Of a stretch of DNA of 64,000 nt, positions 1 to 7,529 are shown in pieces; positions within the stretch are counted from its first letter, which is position 1, and every line of letters starts with the position of its first letter. The notes beneath the pieces were generated by a model. That model made no database searches, was not told the origin of the DNA, and saw nothing but the letters and a program-made list of their open reading frames with translations. Made by a program: the position numbers and the translations under genes. The DNA comes from UBA1479 sp963976055. GTDB lineage: Bacteria > Pseudomonadota > Alphaproteobacteria > Rhodospirillales > Casp-alpha2. Location of the stretch: NCBI GenBank assembly GCA_963976055.1, contig CAXBJB010000001.1, positions 1 to 64,000 of the forward strand. The letters are read 5' to 3'.

Positions 1-173
1 TTGCGCATCGGCCCCATGATAACCCCCAAACCGAGTTATCTGGGACAGCCCCAAATCCATATTGACGGAAGGTCCGGTTCGGCGCCAAATCCGCGTCTGA
101 AAGCGGCCGCGCGCCCGGTGCCGGGACGGCAGGGCCAACACGGGCCGCAACGGATTCATCGGAGTTAGAGAAG

Positions 174-464
174 ATGCGTGTCGCATTGCCGGGCGCGGCG
201 GTTGCCGTGATGCTGTCGTTTATCGCCGTCACCCCGGCCGCCCAGGCCCAGGCCCTGGACCAGAACTGCATGGCCGACCCCAAGGCCACCATCAAGGCCG
301 CCGAAGGCGAATTCAAGAAGGTGAAGGCGGGCCTGGACAAGGCCGCGTCGCGGGGCTTCAATAAGAACATCGACAAGGCGAAGATGGCCGCCAAGACGCA
401 GATCAACGATGTTGCCTGCGACAGCGTGGCGAAGGCCCTGGGCTTCCTGGCGCCGAGCAAATAA
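174..464 (+). CDS. Small secreted protein of unknown function
   Basis: This 96-residue protein is not one I recognise. Residues 1-26 form a typical Sec signal peptide (basic start, hydrophobic core, likely cleavage after AQA), so the product is probably periplasmic. The mature part of about 70 residues is rich in Lys and Ala, looks helical, and keeps two cysteines (C32 and C82) that could form a disulfide. A GGAG ribosome site lies 9 bases before the ATG. The gene stands alone, followed by 331 bases without a gene. No function is assigned. Confidence 0.7.
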   Translation: MRVALPGAAVAVMLSFIAVTPAAQAQALDQNCMADPKATIKAAEGEFKKVKAGLDKAASRGFNKNIDKAKMAAKTQINDVACDSVAKALGFLAPSK

Positions 465-795
465 GGCCGGCGGGGATAGCGCCCCGTAGGCGGCGTGAGT
501 CGAAACGCCGAAACCGGAATACCGAAACCGAAATGCCGACGGGGGCATGCCCTCGTCGGCGGTTGGTCGTCGCGGCGACGAAAGCCGATTCGCCCCCTTT
601 TCTCCCGTTCGGTTATCCACAGAACCCGGCGCACGCTGTGGAAAACCCGAATTCGAAAATCCTGAAAACGTCAGTTTCCTGAAAGTTTTATCGCGTATCC
701 TTCCGATCGCGCTGGAGCCGGTGTTTTTGCCCGCCGGTTTCACTATCGTTTTGGTATCATTCCCGCGCTGGATTTGCCGCGTCTAAGGGGGCCCG
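465..795. other. Non-coding stretch between small secreted protein and FliL-like gene
   Basis: No open frame here looks like a gene. The stretch holds short imperfect CCGAAAC-like repeats at about 500-535, a perfect inverted repeat at 535-560 (GCCGACG ... CGTCGGC around a GGGCATGCCC core) with no T-run after it, two DnaA-box-like sites at 613-645, and locally AT-richer DNA at 650-705. It must carry the promoter of the gene at 796. Confidence 0.6.
613..645. promoter_or_regulatory. Two convergent DnaA-box-like sites
   Basis: TTATCCACA at 613-621 is a perfect DnaA box. TGTGGAAAA at 637-645 is TTTTCCACA on the other strand, a common variant. Their head-to-head arrangement in a gene-free stretch suggests DnaA binding, perhaps to control the downstream gene. 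Two boxes without nearby replication genes do not make an origin. Confidence 0.45.
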
Positions 796-1287
796 ATGGA
801 CAAGTTCATGAAAAGCCTGTTGATCGGCGTCGCGGCGTCGATCCTGGTGATCGGTGGCATCGCCGGGATCGGCATCTGGGTCAGCTCGGAGCCGAGCGCC
901 GGGACCCCGGCCGCCATGGTCAAGGACGACAAGCTGCATACGGTGCGCATGCGCCCACAGGCCGTGCAGGTCGGCGGCTACAGCCTGAAAAGCAAAGAGA
1001 AGGCCCGGCAGCTTCTGGTTTCCGTCGGGATGCGGGTGACCGGCGGACACAACGCTGCCAAGGTGTGCCAGCTGATGCCGCGCCTCGTGTCCTCCCTGAA
1101 CACGGCCTTCGCCAACCTGGTCAACTATTCCGGCAATGCTCAGGACGCGATTCCCAAAAACCTGACCGACCAGTTGCGACAGCGCTTCAACAAGGCACTG
1201 GGGGGCCGTGTGGTCGATGACGTGTTCCTGACCGCCTATCAGGACAAGAAGGACATCCCGCCGACCACCTGCCCGGACGCGACCTGA
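796..1287 (+). CDS. FliL-like single-pass membrane protein, copy 1
   Basis: This 163-residue protein has one N-terminal membrane helix (about 7-29) and then a periplasmic domain. The pattern of that domain resembles the FliL family: a strand before VGGY, a helix with MPRL (94-97), an FNKALG segment (131-136) and VDDV (140-143). Cysteines at 91 and 159 could pair. AAGGGG precedes the ATG. The next gene is a clear paralogue with both cysteines conserved. No flagellar genes lie near, so a role in motility is not implied. The FliL assignment is my pattern reading, not a database hit. Confidence 0.65.
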   Translation: MDKFMKSLLIGVAASILVIGGIAGIGIWVSSEPSAGTPAAMVKDDKLHTVRMRPQAVQVGGYSLKSKEKARQLLVSVGMRVTGGHNAAKVCQLMPRLVSSLNTAFANLVNYSGNAQDAIPKNLTDQLRQRFNKALGGRVVDDVFLTAYQDKKDIPPTTCPDAT

Positions 1288-1475
1288 CCGCCGTCCGCCG
1301 GTGCCGCGTGGACGGACGGGTTGGCGCGCGAAACCTAGACCTTTGGCGTGCTTGTCAGCGGGGCTAAGCGAAGTATTCTCAGGGCCACGTTGGGTAAATG
1401 AGCGCCCGCGCGGTCCATCAAAAAAACAAATCGTGGGTGCGGCCGAATTTCCGAAGATCTTTCGGAGAGGGAAGG

Positions 1476-1964
1476 ATGCCCGGTTTCATCAAAAGCGTTC
1501 TGATCGCCAGCACCGTCGCGGCGGGCACGGTGGGGTCGGTTGCCGCCATCGGGACGGGGTTCGACGTCTCGCTTTCGGGGATCGGGGGCCGTGTTTCCGA
1601 CCGGGGACCGTCAGTGGTCCGCATGGCGCCGATCGCGGTCCATATCGGCGGCTGGACGCTCAAGAAGAAAAAGAACGAAGACAAGGTTGTGATCGTCTCC
1701 ATCGCCATCGACGTGCCGAACGGCGATGCGCGGGACGCCGTCTGCCGGCTGATGCCGCGGCTGGTTTCGGCGGTCAACGGCGAGGTTTCGCGCAACGTGC
1801 TGTATCAGGACACCTGGAAGGAAGCCCTGACCGGCAGCCTGAGCCAGCGCCTGACGGGACGTTTCAACCGCGCCCTGGGCCGCACCCTGATCAATGACGT
1901 CCGCCTGCAGGCCCATGGCAGCAAGACCGAGGCGCCCCCCGCCACCTGCGCCGCTGCCGTTTAA
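1476..1964 (+). CDS. FliL-like single-pass membrane protein, copy 2
   Basis: This 162-residue protein is the paralogue of its upstream neighbour. It has an N-terminal membrane helix (about 5-28), then a domain with CRLMPRLVSAVN (90-101), FNRALG (130-135) and INDV (139-142); cysteines 90 and 158 match C91 and C159 of copy 1. I chose the ATG at 1476 because GGAGAGGGAAGG lies just before it and the membrane helix follows at once; an in-frame ATG at 1398 would add 26 polar residues. Its stop overlaps the convergent glycosyltransferase gene by 4 bases. Confidence 0.68.
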   Translation: MPGFIKSVLIASTVAAGTVGSVAAIGTGFDVSLSGIGGRVSDRGPSVVRMAPIAVHIGGWTLKKKKNEDKVVIVSIAIDVPNGDARDAVCRLMPRLVSAVNGEVSRNVLYQDTWKEALTGSLSQRLTGRFNRALGRTLINDVRLQAHGSKTEAPPATCAAAV

Positions 1965-2578
1965 GGGCGGCCACAGCGCCGGGTGAAGGACGGGCCGTCG
2001 TCGACATCTTCGAGTTCGTCGATCAGGGCGATGCTGAGGCCCGCGAGGTTGGCCCGGCTGTCGGCCAAGGCTTGGTCCGTGGACCAGCGCACGCCGCCGA
2101 AGGGATCGGTGAAGCGCGGCCGGCGACGCAGCCCAACCAGCCAGTAACCGCCGTCGGGGGCCGGGCCGAACACGGCGTCGTGGTTGCCCAGCAGTTTGAA
2201 CGCGCGGGCGATCATCTTGGGCTGGATGCCCGGAATGTCCGATCCGATCAGCACCACCGGCCCCGGCGGCAGCAGCGCCATGACCCGGGCCATGCGCGCC
2301 CCCAGATCCCCGCCGCTCTGGCTGAGGAAGGACCGGCATCCCGGCGCGGCGGCATGCCACAGGCCCCGGTCGAAAATGCTCTGATCCGGCGACACGGCCA
2401 GCCAGCAACGCCAGCGCGGGTCGCGGCCCAGCCGTCGTGTCAGCCCCGCCAACATGCCCCGGTAGAAGGCCCAGGCGCCGACGCCGCCGATATGGCGCGC
2501 CAGGCGTGTCTTCACGCGGCCCAGGCGCGGCGCCTTGGCGAAGATGACCAGATGGTTTTGCAGGGCTGGTGTTCTCAC
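1961..2578 (-). CDS. TIGR04282-type glycosyltransferase (rSAM/selenodomain-associated transferase 1)
   Basis: This 205-residue protein fits the DUF2064 / TIGR04282 nucleotidyl-sugar transferase family: an FAKAPRLGRVKTRLA segment near the N-terminus, GSDIPGI in the middle and DGGYWLVGL after it. The GTG start at 2578 overlaps the TGA of the upstream glycosyltransferase in a GTGA, so the two are translationally coupled. The frame stays open upstream, but that part lies inside the neighbour. The substrate is unknown. In many genomes this family sits with its partner beside a specific radical SAM gene, which is not seen here. Confidence 0.82.
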   Translation of the reverse strand: MRTPALQNHLVIFAKAPRLGRVKTRLARHIGGVGAWAFYRGMLAGLTRRLGRDPRWRCWLAVSPDQSIFDRGLWHAAAPGCRSFLSQSGGDLGARMARVMALLPPGPVVLIGSDIPGIQPKMIARAFKLLGNHDAVFGPAPDGGYWLVGLRRRPRFTDPFGGVRWSTDQALADSRANLAGLSIALIDELEDVDDGPSFTRRCGRP

Positions 2579-3399
2579 TTGTACAATCGCGCGATCCAGC
2601 GCGGCGGCAGGCCCGCGTAGTACAGGCTCAGGCACAACAGATTGCGCAGCGGACGCAGCCACCAGCCACCCTTGCGATAGCGCACGGCCGAGGTCGTGAC
2701 GGCCGAGGGCAGGGTGGTCAGGCGTTTGTTGCCGATGCGGCGCACCAAGTCCACGTCCTCCATCAGCGGCAGGGGTTTGTAACCCTCGAGGAAGTCGTAG
2801 AACGGCCGCGAGATCACCAGCCCCTGGTCGCCGTAAGGCAGGCCCAGATGCCTGGCCCGCCAGTTGGCCAGGTCTTCCACCCGCCGCGCCTGCGGCGCCG
2901 GGTCGTCCAGGATCAACTGGAAGTATCCGGCCCGGAAATGGTTGTCCCGGTTGCCGGTGAAGCCGCGCAGGATGATCTGCCAGCCGCGCTGAAGGGCGCT
3001 GTCCGCGTGCAGGAACAACAACCACGGTCCCGCCGCCGCCGCCGCCCCCGCAGCCAATTGCGATCCCCGTCCGCGCGGGGCGACGACGACCTTGGCGTCG
3101 AAGGCACGGGCGATGCGTTGGGTGCCGTCGGTCGAGCCGCCGTCGGCGACGATGACCTCGAAATCGATGCCGCCGCCGGACAGGCTGTCCAGGGCGCGGC
3201 CCAAATCCGTGGCCGCGTTCAAGGTCGGGATGACGATGCTGAGGGTCGGCGGCACGGCGACGCGGTCGGCGGGGGATGGGGCGTCCGGCGCCCCGTCGGC
3301 CGGACTGTCCCGGGCCGGGTCTTCCGTCGGCTGGCGATCGGGGGGCAGGTCGCTCACGGCGTCGGGCTCCGATGGCGGCGCGTCATCGGTGGGGGGCAT
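2575..3399 (-). CDS. TIGR04283-type family 2 glycosyltransferase (rSAM/selenodomain-associated transferase 2)
   Basis: A GT2-fold glycosyltransferase of 274 residues. The catalytic domain starts at about residue 52 with SIVIPTLNAA, and a DGGSTDGT nucleotide-sugar motif lies near 85-95; the C-terminal part has basic and hydrophobic segments that could touch the membrane. Residues 1-48 are acidic and proline-rich and look disordered. A GTG at 3255 would give a protein without that tail, so the start is uncertain. It is coupled to the TIGR04282 gene by a 4-base overlap. Confidence 0.8.
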   Translation of the reverse strand: MPPTDDAPPSEPDAVSDLPPDRQPTEDPARDSPADGAPDAPSPADRVAVPPTLSIVIPTLNAATDLGRALDSLSGGGIDFEVIVADGGSTDGTQRIARAFDAKVVVAPRGRGSQLAAGAAAAAGPWLLFLHADSALQRGWQIILRGFTGNRDNHFRAGYFQLILDDPAPQARRVEDLANWRARHLGLPYGDQGLVISRPFYDFLEGYKPLPLMEDVDLVRRIGNKRLTTLPSAVTTSAVRYRKGGWWLRPLRNLLCLSLYYAGLPPRWIARLYK

Positions 3400-3423
3400 G
3401 ACAGGCGTCGGATAGACTGGGCG

Positions 3424-3546
3424 TCAGCGCCGGGGGCGCTGCTGCGGGCGGTTGCGCACGGGGATCGGCACGGGTGCCGGCGGCGGGGCCAGCAGTTCGG
3501 CCAAGCCGTCGAGGATGCCGTCGATGATTTCCTTGATCTTGCTCAT
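3424..3546 (-). CDS. Possible 40-residue small protein
   Basis: This short frame encodes a protein that starts MSKIKEIIDGILDGLAELL, an amphipathic helix, and ends in a proline- and arginine-rich tail. The helix-plus-tail design and its place alone between two genes on the same strand suggest a real small protein, but the ribosome site is weak and there is no other support. An overlapping 60-residue frame on the same strand is arginine- and proline-rich with no structure and is less credible. Confidence 0.38.
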   Translation of the reverse strand: MSKIKEIIDGILDGLAELLAPPPAPVPIPVRNRPQQRPRR

Positions 3547-3698
3547 GTACCCATGCCCAGACCATTTATTCCGCGGCGGGCCGGAAAACGCCCGGCCCGT
3601 AACCTTAATGAAACTCTAACAAACCATGACGGTTCTGTCACCGGGACTCTTGTCCAGGTGCGCGGGGCGGTGGTCTGCCGTGTGGGGAGGCCGGCGGT

Positions 3699-3920
3699 TT
3701 AGCGCTTGGTGATGGTGATCGGGCGGCCCTGCTGGTGATAGATCAGCCCATGGGGGGGGGATTTCTGGTCGTCCTCCTCGCAACGGTATTGCGACGCTTC
3801 CGTCGCGTTGGGGGCGCCCGGCACGTTCAGGGTGATCAGCTTGCGGGCTTCTTCGCTGCTCGAGGCCTTGACCCAGAACGAATCCCCGTCGGTGACGGGA
3901 TAGATGTGGAAATTGGGCAA
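3699..3920 (-). CDS. Conserved-looking small protein of unknown function
   Basis: This encodes about 73 residues beginning PNFHIYPVTDGDSFWVKAS and ending in GRPITITKR; it looks like a small soluble beta-rich domain. I chose the TTG at 3920 because a full AAGGAG site lies 6 bases before it, while the in-frame ATG at 3950 has none; the ATG would add 10 residues. The gene is transcribed away from the LexA-controlled radical SAM gene. I do not recognise the family. Confidence 0.6.
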   Translation of the reverse strand: MPNFHIYPVTDGDSFWVKASSSEEARKLITLNVPGAPNATEASQYRCEEDDQKSPPHGLIYHQQGRPITITKR

Positions 3921-4000
3921 ATCGGTCTCCTTGCTGCCGGTGGCGAGCATATAGGAGTTAGCAGGCGCAAGCGAGGGAACTCGGCGGCTCTCGTGTGATA

Positions 4001-4041
4001 TTGCCTTCCATAATCATCGGCATAATGTTCTTGTTTTGTTC
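4001..4041 (+). promoter_or_regulatory. Promoter with LexA-type box before the radical SAM gene
   Basis: GTTC-N7-GTTC at 4027-4041 matches the alphaproteobacterial LexA operator, a direct repeat of GTTC spaced by 7 bases. It overlaps the -10 of a plausible promoter (TTGCCT 4001-4006, 16-base spacer, TAATGT 4023-4028) and ends 23 bases before the ATG. A perfect 12-base palindrome, ATATCGCGATAT, follows at 4044-4055. The promoter is inferred; the box is read directly. Confidence 0.6.
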
Positions 4042-4064
4042 TTATATCGCGATATCCTCATTCC

Positions 4065-5153
4065 ATGTCCGCATCTCTCAAATTCGGCGGTGCCATGAAG
4101 GGGCGGGGCGCCGTTTCCAACCAGGACGGCCGCTTCGAGCGCCTGACGCGGGAAGCCGTGGACGACGGATGGGGCGATGATGACGGCCTGCCGCCGCTGC
4201 GCACCCAAGTCCTTCCCGATACGGCGCGCAAGGTGATCGCGCGCAACACCTCGCCCGACATTCCCTTCGACCGTTCGCTCAACCCCTACCGGGGGTGCGA
4301 GCACGGCTGCGTCTACTGTTTCGCGCGGCCGAGCCATGCCTATCTGGGGTTGTCGCCGGGGCTCGATTTCGAAACCAAACTGTTCGCCAAGCATGACGCG
4401 GCCAATCTGTTGCGGGCCGAACTGGCGGCCAGGTCCTACCGCTGTCAGACCTTGCAATTGGGCGCCAACACGGACCCCTATCAGCCCATCGAACGGCGGT
4501 TCGGCATCACCCGCGGTGTGCTTGAGGTTCTGGCCGCCTGCGACCATCCCGTTTCCATCACCACCAAATCGGATCTGGTGCTGCGCGATCTCGACATCCT
4601 GGCGCCCATGGCGGCGAAGGGGTTGGCGTCGGTCGCGGTTTCCGTGACGACCCTGGACCGGGGGCTGGCGCGGCGGCTTGAACCGCGGGCGCCGACGGCG
4701 GCCAAGCGTCTTCACGCCATTGCCGGCCTGGCCGGGGCGGGCGTGCCCGTGACGGTGCTGGCCGCGCCCATGATCCCGGCCCTCAACGACATGGAACTGG
4801 ACGCCATCATCGCCGAGGCCGCCGCCGCCGGGGCGACGGCGGCGGGCTATGTCCTGCTGCGCCTGCCGGGCGAGGTCGCGGATCTGTTCGGCGAATGGCT
4901 GCAGGCCCATTACCCCGACCGGGCGGAGCGGGTCCTGAACCGCCTCCGATCCAGCCGTGAGGGGGCCCTTTACCGCGCCGATTGGGGAACCCGCTATACC
5001 GGCACGGGGGTCGAGGCGCAGTTGCTCGCGGCGCGCTTCAAGGCGGCGCTGAAGCGCGCGGGCCTGGACCGGGCGCGGTCCGGCAGCCGGCCGCTGCGCT
5101 GCGACCTGTTCCGCCCGCCGGTGCCGCCGTCGGCGCAGATGTCCCTGTTCTAA
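4065..5153 (+). CDS. PA0069-family radical SAM protein (SplB-like)
   Basis: This 362-residue radical SAM enzyme has the cluster motif CEHGCVYC at about 75-82, after NPYRG, and continues as a TIM-barrel-like domain (GANTDPYQP, ITTKSDL, SVTTLD). Its layout matches the PA0069 family, which is related to spore photoproduct lyase; the substrate is not known. The C-terminus ends in QMSLF. The gene stands alone on its strand behind a LexA-type box, which suggests it is induced by DNA damage and may repair or modify nucleic acid; that role is inference. Confidence 0.88.
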   Translation: MSASLKFGGAMKGRGAVSNQDGRFERLTREAVDDGWGDDDGLPPLRTQVLPDTARKVIARNTSPDIPFDRSLNPYRGCEHGCVYCFARPSHAYLGLSPGLDFETKLFAKHDAANLLRAELAARSYRCQTLQLGANTDPYQPIERRFGITRGVLEVLAACDHPVSITTKSDLVLRDLDILAPMAAKGLASVAVSVTTLDRGLARRLEPRAPTAAKRLHAIAGLAGAGVPVTVLAAPMIPALNDMELDAIIAEAAAAGATAAGYVLLRLPGEVADLFGEWLQAHYPDRAERVLNRLRSSREGALYRADWGTRYTGTGVEAQLLAARFKAALKRAGLDRARSGSRPLRCDLFRPPVPPSAQMSLF

Positions 5154-5209
5154 AGGGTTAAGCCCAATCACCATCTGGCGCGGTTGCATGGAAATGTTAC
5201 CCTGTCCCG

Positions 5210-6763
5210 ATGGACACCCAGGCACCCCCGAAAGAGCTTCCGGAAAAGATCGCCGAGATCGGTGCCGCCGCCGTCGATGCGGTGGCCGAGGTCACGGAAA
5301 AGGCCATGACCGCGTCGGACGCCGCCCACGGCAACGACCTGACGGGCATCGCCATCGTCGTCCTGGCGGCATTGCTGTGCGGCATGTTGATGACCCGCCT
5401 GCGCCAACCGGCCATCGTCGGCTACATCCTGGCGGGGGTGATCCTGGGCCCGTCGGGACTCAGCGTGGTCAAGGATCAGGGCTCTCTCCAACTGCTCGCC
5501 GAAATGGGTGTGCTGCTGCTGCTGTTCCTGGTCGGGCTTGAACTGTCCCTGCGTTCGTTCCGCCGCATGTGGCGGCTCGCCGTGTTCACCGTGGCGTTCC
5601 AGATCACGGCCTCGGTCGCGGTGACGCTGTTGTGTTCGCAGATATTTGAATGGTCGACGCCGCTCTCGGTGCTGCTGGGTTTCATGGTCGCCCTGTCGTC
5701 GACGGCGGTGGTGGTCAAGATGCTGGAAGACCTGGGCGAACTGCGCACCCGCACGGGGCGGGTCACGGTCGGTATCCTGATCGCCCAGGACCTGGCCGTG
5801 GTGCCCATGCTGCTGTGGGTCGATGCCATGAAGGGCGGCGATTTCGAATGGACGACGATCCCCAAGATCGTGTTGTCCATCGGCTTCCTGGCCTGGCTGG
5901 TCTGGTATCTGTCGCGTGGGCGCAAGGTCGTCCTGCCGTTTTCCGACCGCATCCTGCCCAACGTCGACCTGCGCCCCCTGGCGGCGCTGACTTTCTGTTT
6001 CGGCTGGGCGTCGATCGCCGGCGTCATGGGCCTGTCGGCGGCCTACGGCGCCTTCATCGCCGGGCTGATCGTCGGCAACTCGACCCTGCGCCACCCGATC
6101 ACCGAGACGGTGGTGCCGATCCAGAGCATCTTGATGATGGTGTTCTTCCTGTCCATCGGCCTGCTGCTCGACATGGCCTATATCTGGGACAACCTGGGCC
6201 GAGTGCTGCTGCTGTTCTTTCTGGTCAGCGTGTTCAAGACCGTCATCAACGTGGGCTTCCTGCGCGCCCTGGGGCAGCCTTGGGATCGCGCGTTCCTGTC
6301 CGGCGTCATGCTGGCGCAGATCGGCGAGTTCTCGTTCCTGCTGTCCGTGGTCGGGGTTTCGTCCGGGGTGCTGAACGCCGCCGACTCGCGCCTCGTCGTC
6401 TCGGTCACGGTGATGTCGCTGGCGCTATCGCCGCTCTGGGTCGTCACGGCCCGGCGCATCCAGGCCATCGCCCATGAAGGGGTGTCGTCGGGCGGCGAAC
6501 TGGTCCGTCTGGTCTATGCGCCGGAGACGGAAATCCTGTCGGAAACCCTCGACACCGCGCGCTCGCGCACCATGCGCCAGTTGCGCAAGGGGGCCTTGCT
6601 GCTGCGCCGCGGGCGCCTGCGCCGGGCGCGGCGTAAGAAGGCGGAGGCCGTGGCCGCTACCCCGCCGAAGGATGCCGTCCCGGCGGCGGATGACGCACCG
6701 CCCAAACCCGCGCCGAAGGCTCCGGCAAAATCCAAGCCCATACCCAAGCCGAAGGCCAAGTGA
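5210..6763 (+). CDS. CPA2-family monovalent cation/proton antiporter
   Basis: This 517-residue membrane protein has about 12 helices (roughly residues 45-415) with CPA2 features: GYILAGVILGPSGLS near the start of the core and LSSTAVVVK in the middle. It resembles the KefB/YbaL core but lacks the cytoplasmic NAD-binding domain; instead it has about 100 residues rich in Lys, Arg, Pro and Ala, ending in repeated KPxPK units. It probably exchanges K+ or Na+ for protons. It is followed closely by rnhB on the same strand. No good ribosome site is seen before the ATG. Confidence 0.88.
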   Translation: MDTQAPPKELPEKIAEIGAAAVDAVAEVTEKAMTASDAAHGNDLTGIAIVVLAALLCGMLMTRLRQPAIVGYILAGVILGPSGLSVVKDQGSLQLLAEMGVLLLLFLVGLELSLRSFRRMWRLAVFTVAFQITASVAVTLLCSQIFEWSTPLSVLLGFMVALSSTAVVVKMLEDLGELRTRTGRVTVGILIAQDLAVVPMLLWVDAMKGGDFEWTTIPKIVLSIGFLAWLVWYLSRGRKVVLPFSDRILPNVDLRPLAALTFCFGWASIAGVMGLSAAYGAFIAGLIVGNSTLRHPITETVVPIQSILMMVFFLSIGLLLDMAYIWDNLGRVLLLFFLVSVFKTVINVGFLRALGQPWDRAFLSGVMLAQIGEFSFLLSVVGVSSGVLNAADSRLVVSVTVMSLALSPLWVVTARRIQAIAHEGVSSGGELVRLVYAPETEILSETLDTARSRTMRQLRKGALLLRRGRLRRARRKKAEAVAATPPKDAVPAADDAPPKPAPKAPAKSKPIPKPKAK

Positions 6764-6775
6764 CGGTGGGGTGCC

Positions 6776-7414
6776 GTGCCTGATTTCGTGCACGAGGACC
6801 GGGCGCGGGCCGAGGGTCATGCCGCCGTCTGCGGCATCGACGAGGCCGGGCGCGGACCCTGGGCCGGGCCTGTGGTCGCGGCGGCGGCGATCCTCGACCG
6901 CGCGGGCCTGCCCCTGTCCCTGGCATCGGAACTGGACGATTCCAAGCGCCTGAAGGCCGCGGCCCGCGAGCGGCTGTTGGCGGAACTCGTCCCCCATGCG
7001 GCGATCGGCGTCGGCCAGGCCTCGGCGGCGGAGATTGATGCTCTCAACATCTTGCAGGCGACGTTCCTGGCCATGGACCGGGCGGTGCAGGCGCTCGGCC
7101 AAGCGCCGGACATGGCCCTGGTCGATGGCAACCGCCCGCCGCCCCTGCCGTCCGCGCCGGGCTGCGTTATCGAATGCCTGGTCGGCGGCGACGGGCGGTC
7201 GCTGTCCATCGCCGCCGCCTCCATCGCGGCCAAGGTGACCCGCGACCGCCTCATGGCGGGCCTCGCGGATCGGTTTCCCGGATACGGCTGGGAGCGCAAC
7301 GCGGGATACGGTACGGCCACGCACAAGGCGGCTCTGGACCGCCTGGGCGTGACGCCGGAGCACCGAAAAACTTACAAGCCGATCCTCAATATCTTGCGCG
7401 GCGGGGGGGGCTGA
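6776..7414 (+). CDS. rnhB: Ribonuclease HII
   Basis: Ribonuclease HII removes RNA from RNA-DNA hybrids and single ribonucleotides from DNA. The 212-residue protein has the GIDEAGRG motif at about 20-27 holding the first two catalytic acids, LVDGN near 121-125, and the conserved ERNAGYGTATH segment near the C-terminus. The GTG start lies 12 bases after the antiporter stop, so the two may be cotranscribed. A strongly GANTC-rich leader of ccrM follows. Length and motif order are normal for the family. Confidence 0.95.
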   Translation: MPDFVHEDRARAEGHAAVCGIDEAGRGPWAGPVVAAAAILDRAGLPLSLASELDDSKRLKAAARERLLAELVPHAAIGVGQASAAEIDALNILQATFLAMDRAVQALGQAPDMALVDGNRPPPLPSAPGCVIECLVGGDGRSLSIAAASIAAKVTRDRLMAGLADRFPGYGWERNAGYGTATHKAALDRLGVTPEHRKTYKPILNILRGGGG

Positions 7415-7496
7415 CTCCCATATATGCCCTCAAGACTCTCCTCTAAGTATTTGAATCCAAATACTTCTTGACCGCGACTCCGGCCCTGGCCATGCT
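7413..7496 (+). promoter_or_regulatory. ccrM leader with four GANTC sites and an inverted repeat
   Basis: GANTC, the target of CcrM itself, occurs at 7413-7417, 7434-7438, 7453-7457 and 7476-7480, far more often than expected by chance. The third lies at the centre of a perfect inverted repeat at 7445-7466 (AAGTATTTG, 4 bases, CAAATACTT). The fourth lies in the spacer of a weak promoter (TTGACC 7468-7473, 17 bases, CATGCT 7491-7496), the arrangement known for GcrA/CcrM-controlled promoters. The control is inferred from this layout. Confidence 0.6.
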
Positions 7497-7529
7497 CCCC
7501 GAATACTGGGGTCCTGGGAAAGTCTGACA

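Noticed and set aside
535..560. Terminator after the first gene
   Set aside because: The inverted repeat is perfect but has almost no loop and no T-run, so termination is not supported.
613..645. A chromosomal origin of replication
   Set aside because: Only two DnaA boxes, no replication or partition genes nearby; insufficient for an origin.
1961..3025. A single 354-residue fusion of the two glycosyltransferases
   Set aside because: The upstream part is an out-of-frame reading of the TIGR04283 gene; the GTGA overlap at 2575-2578 gives the true start.
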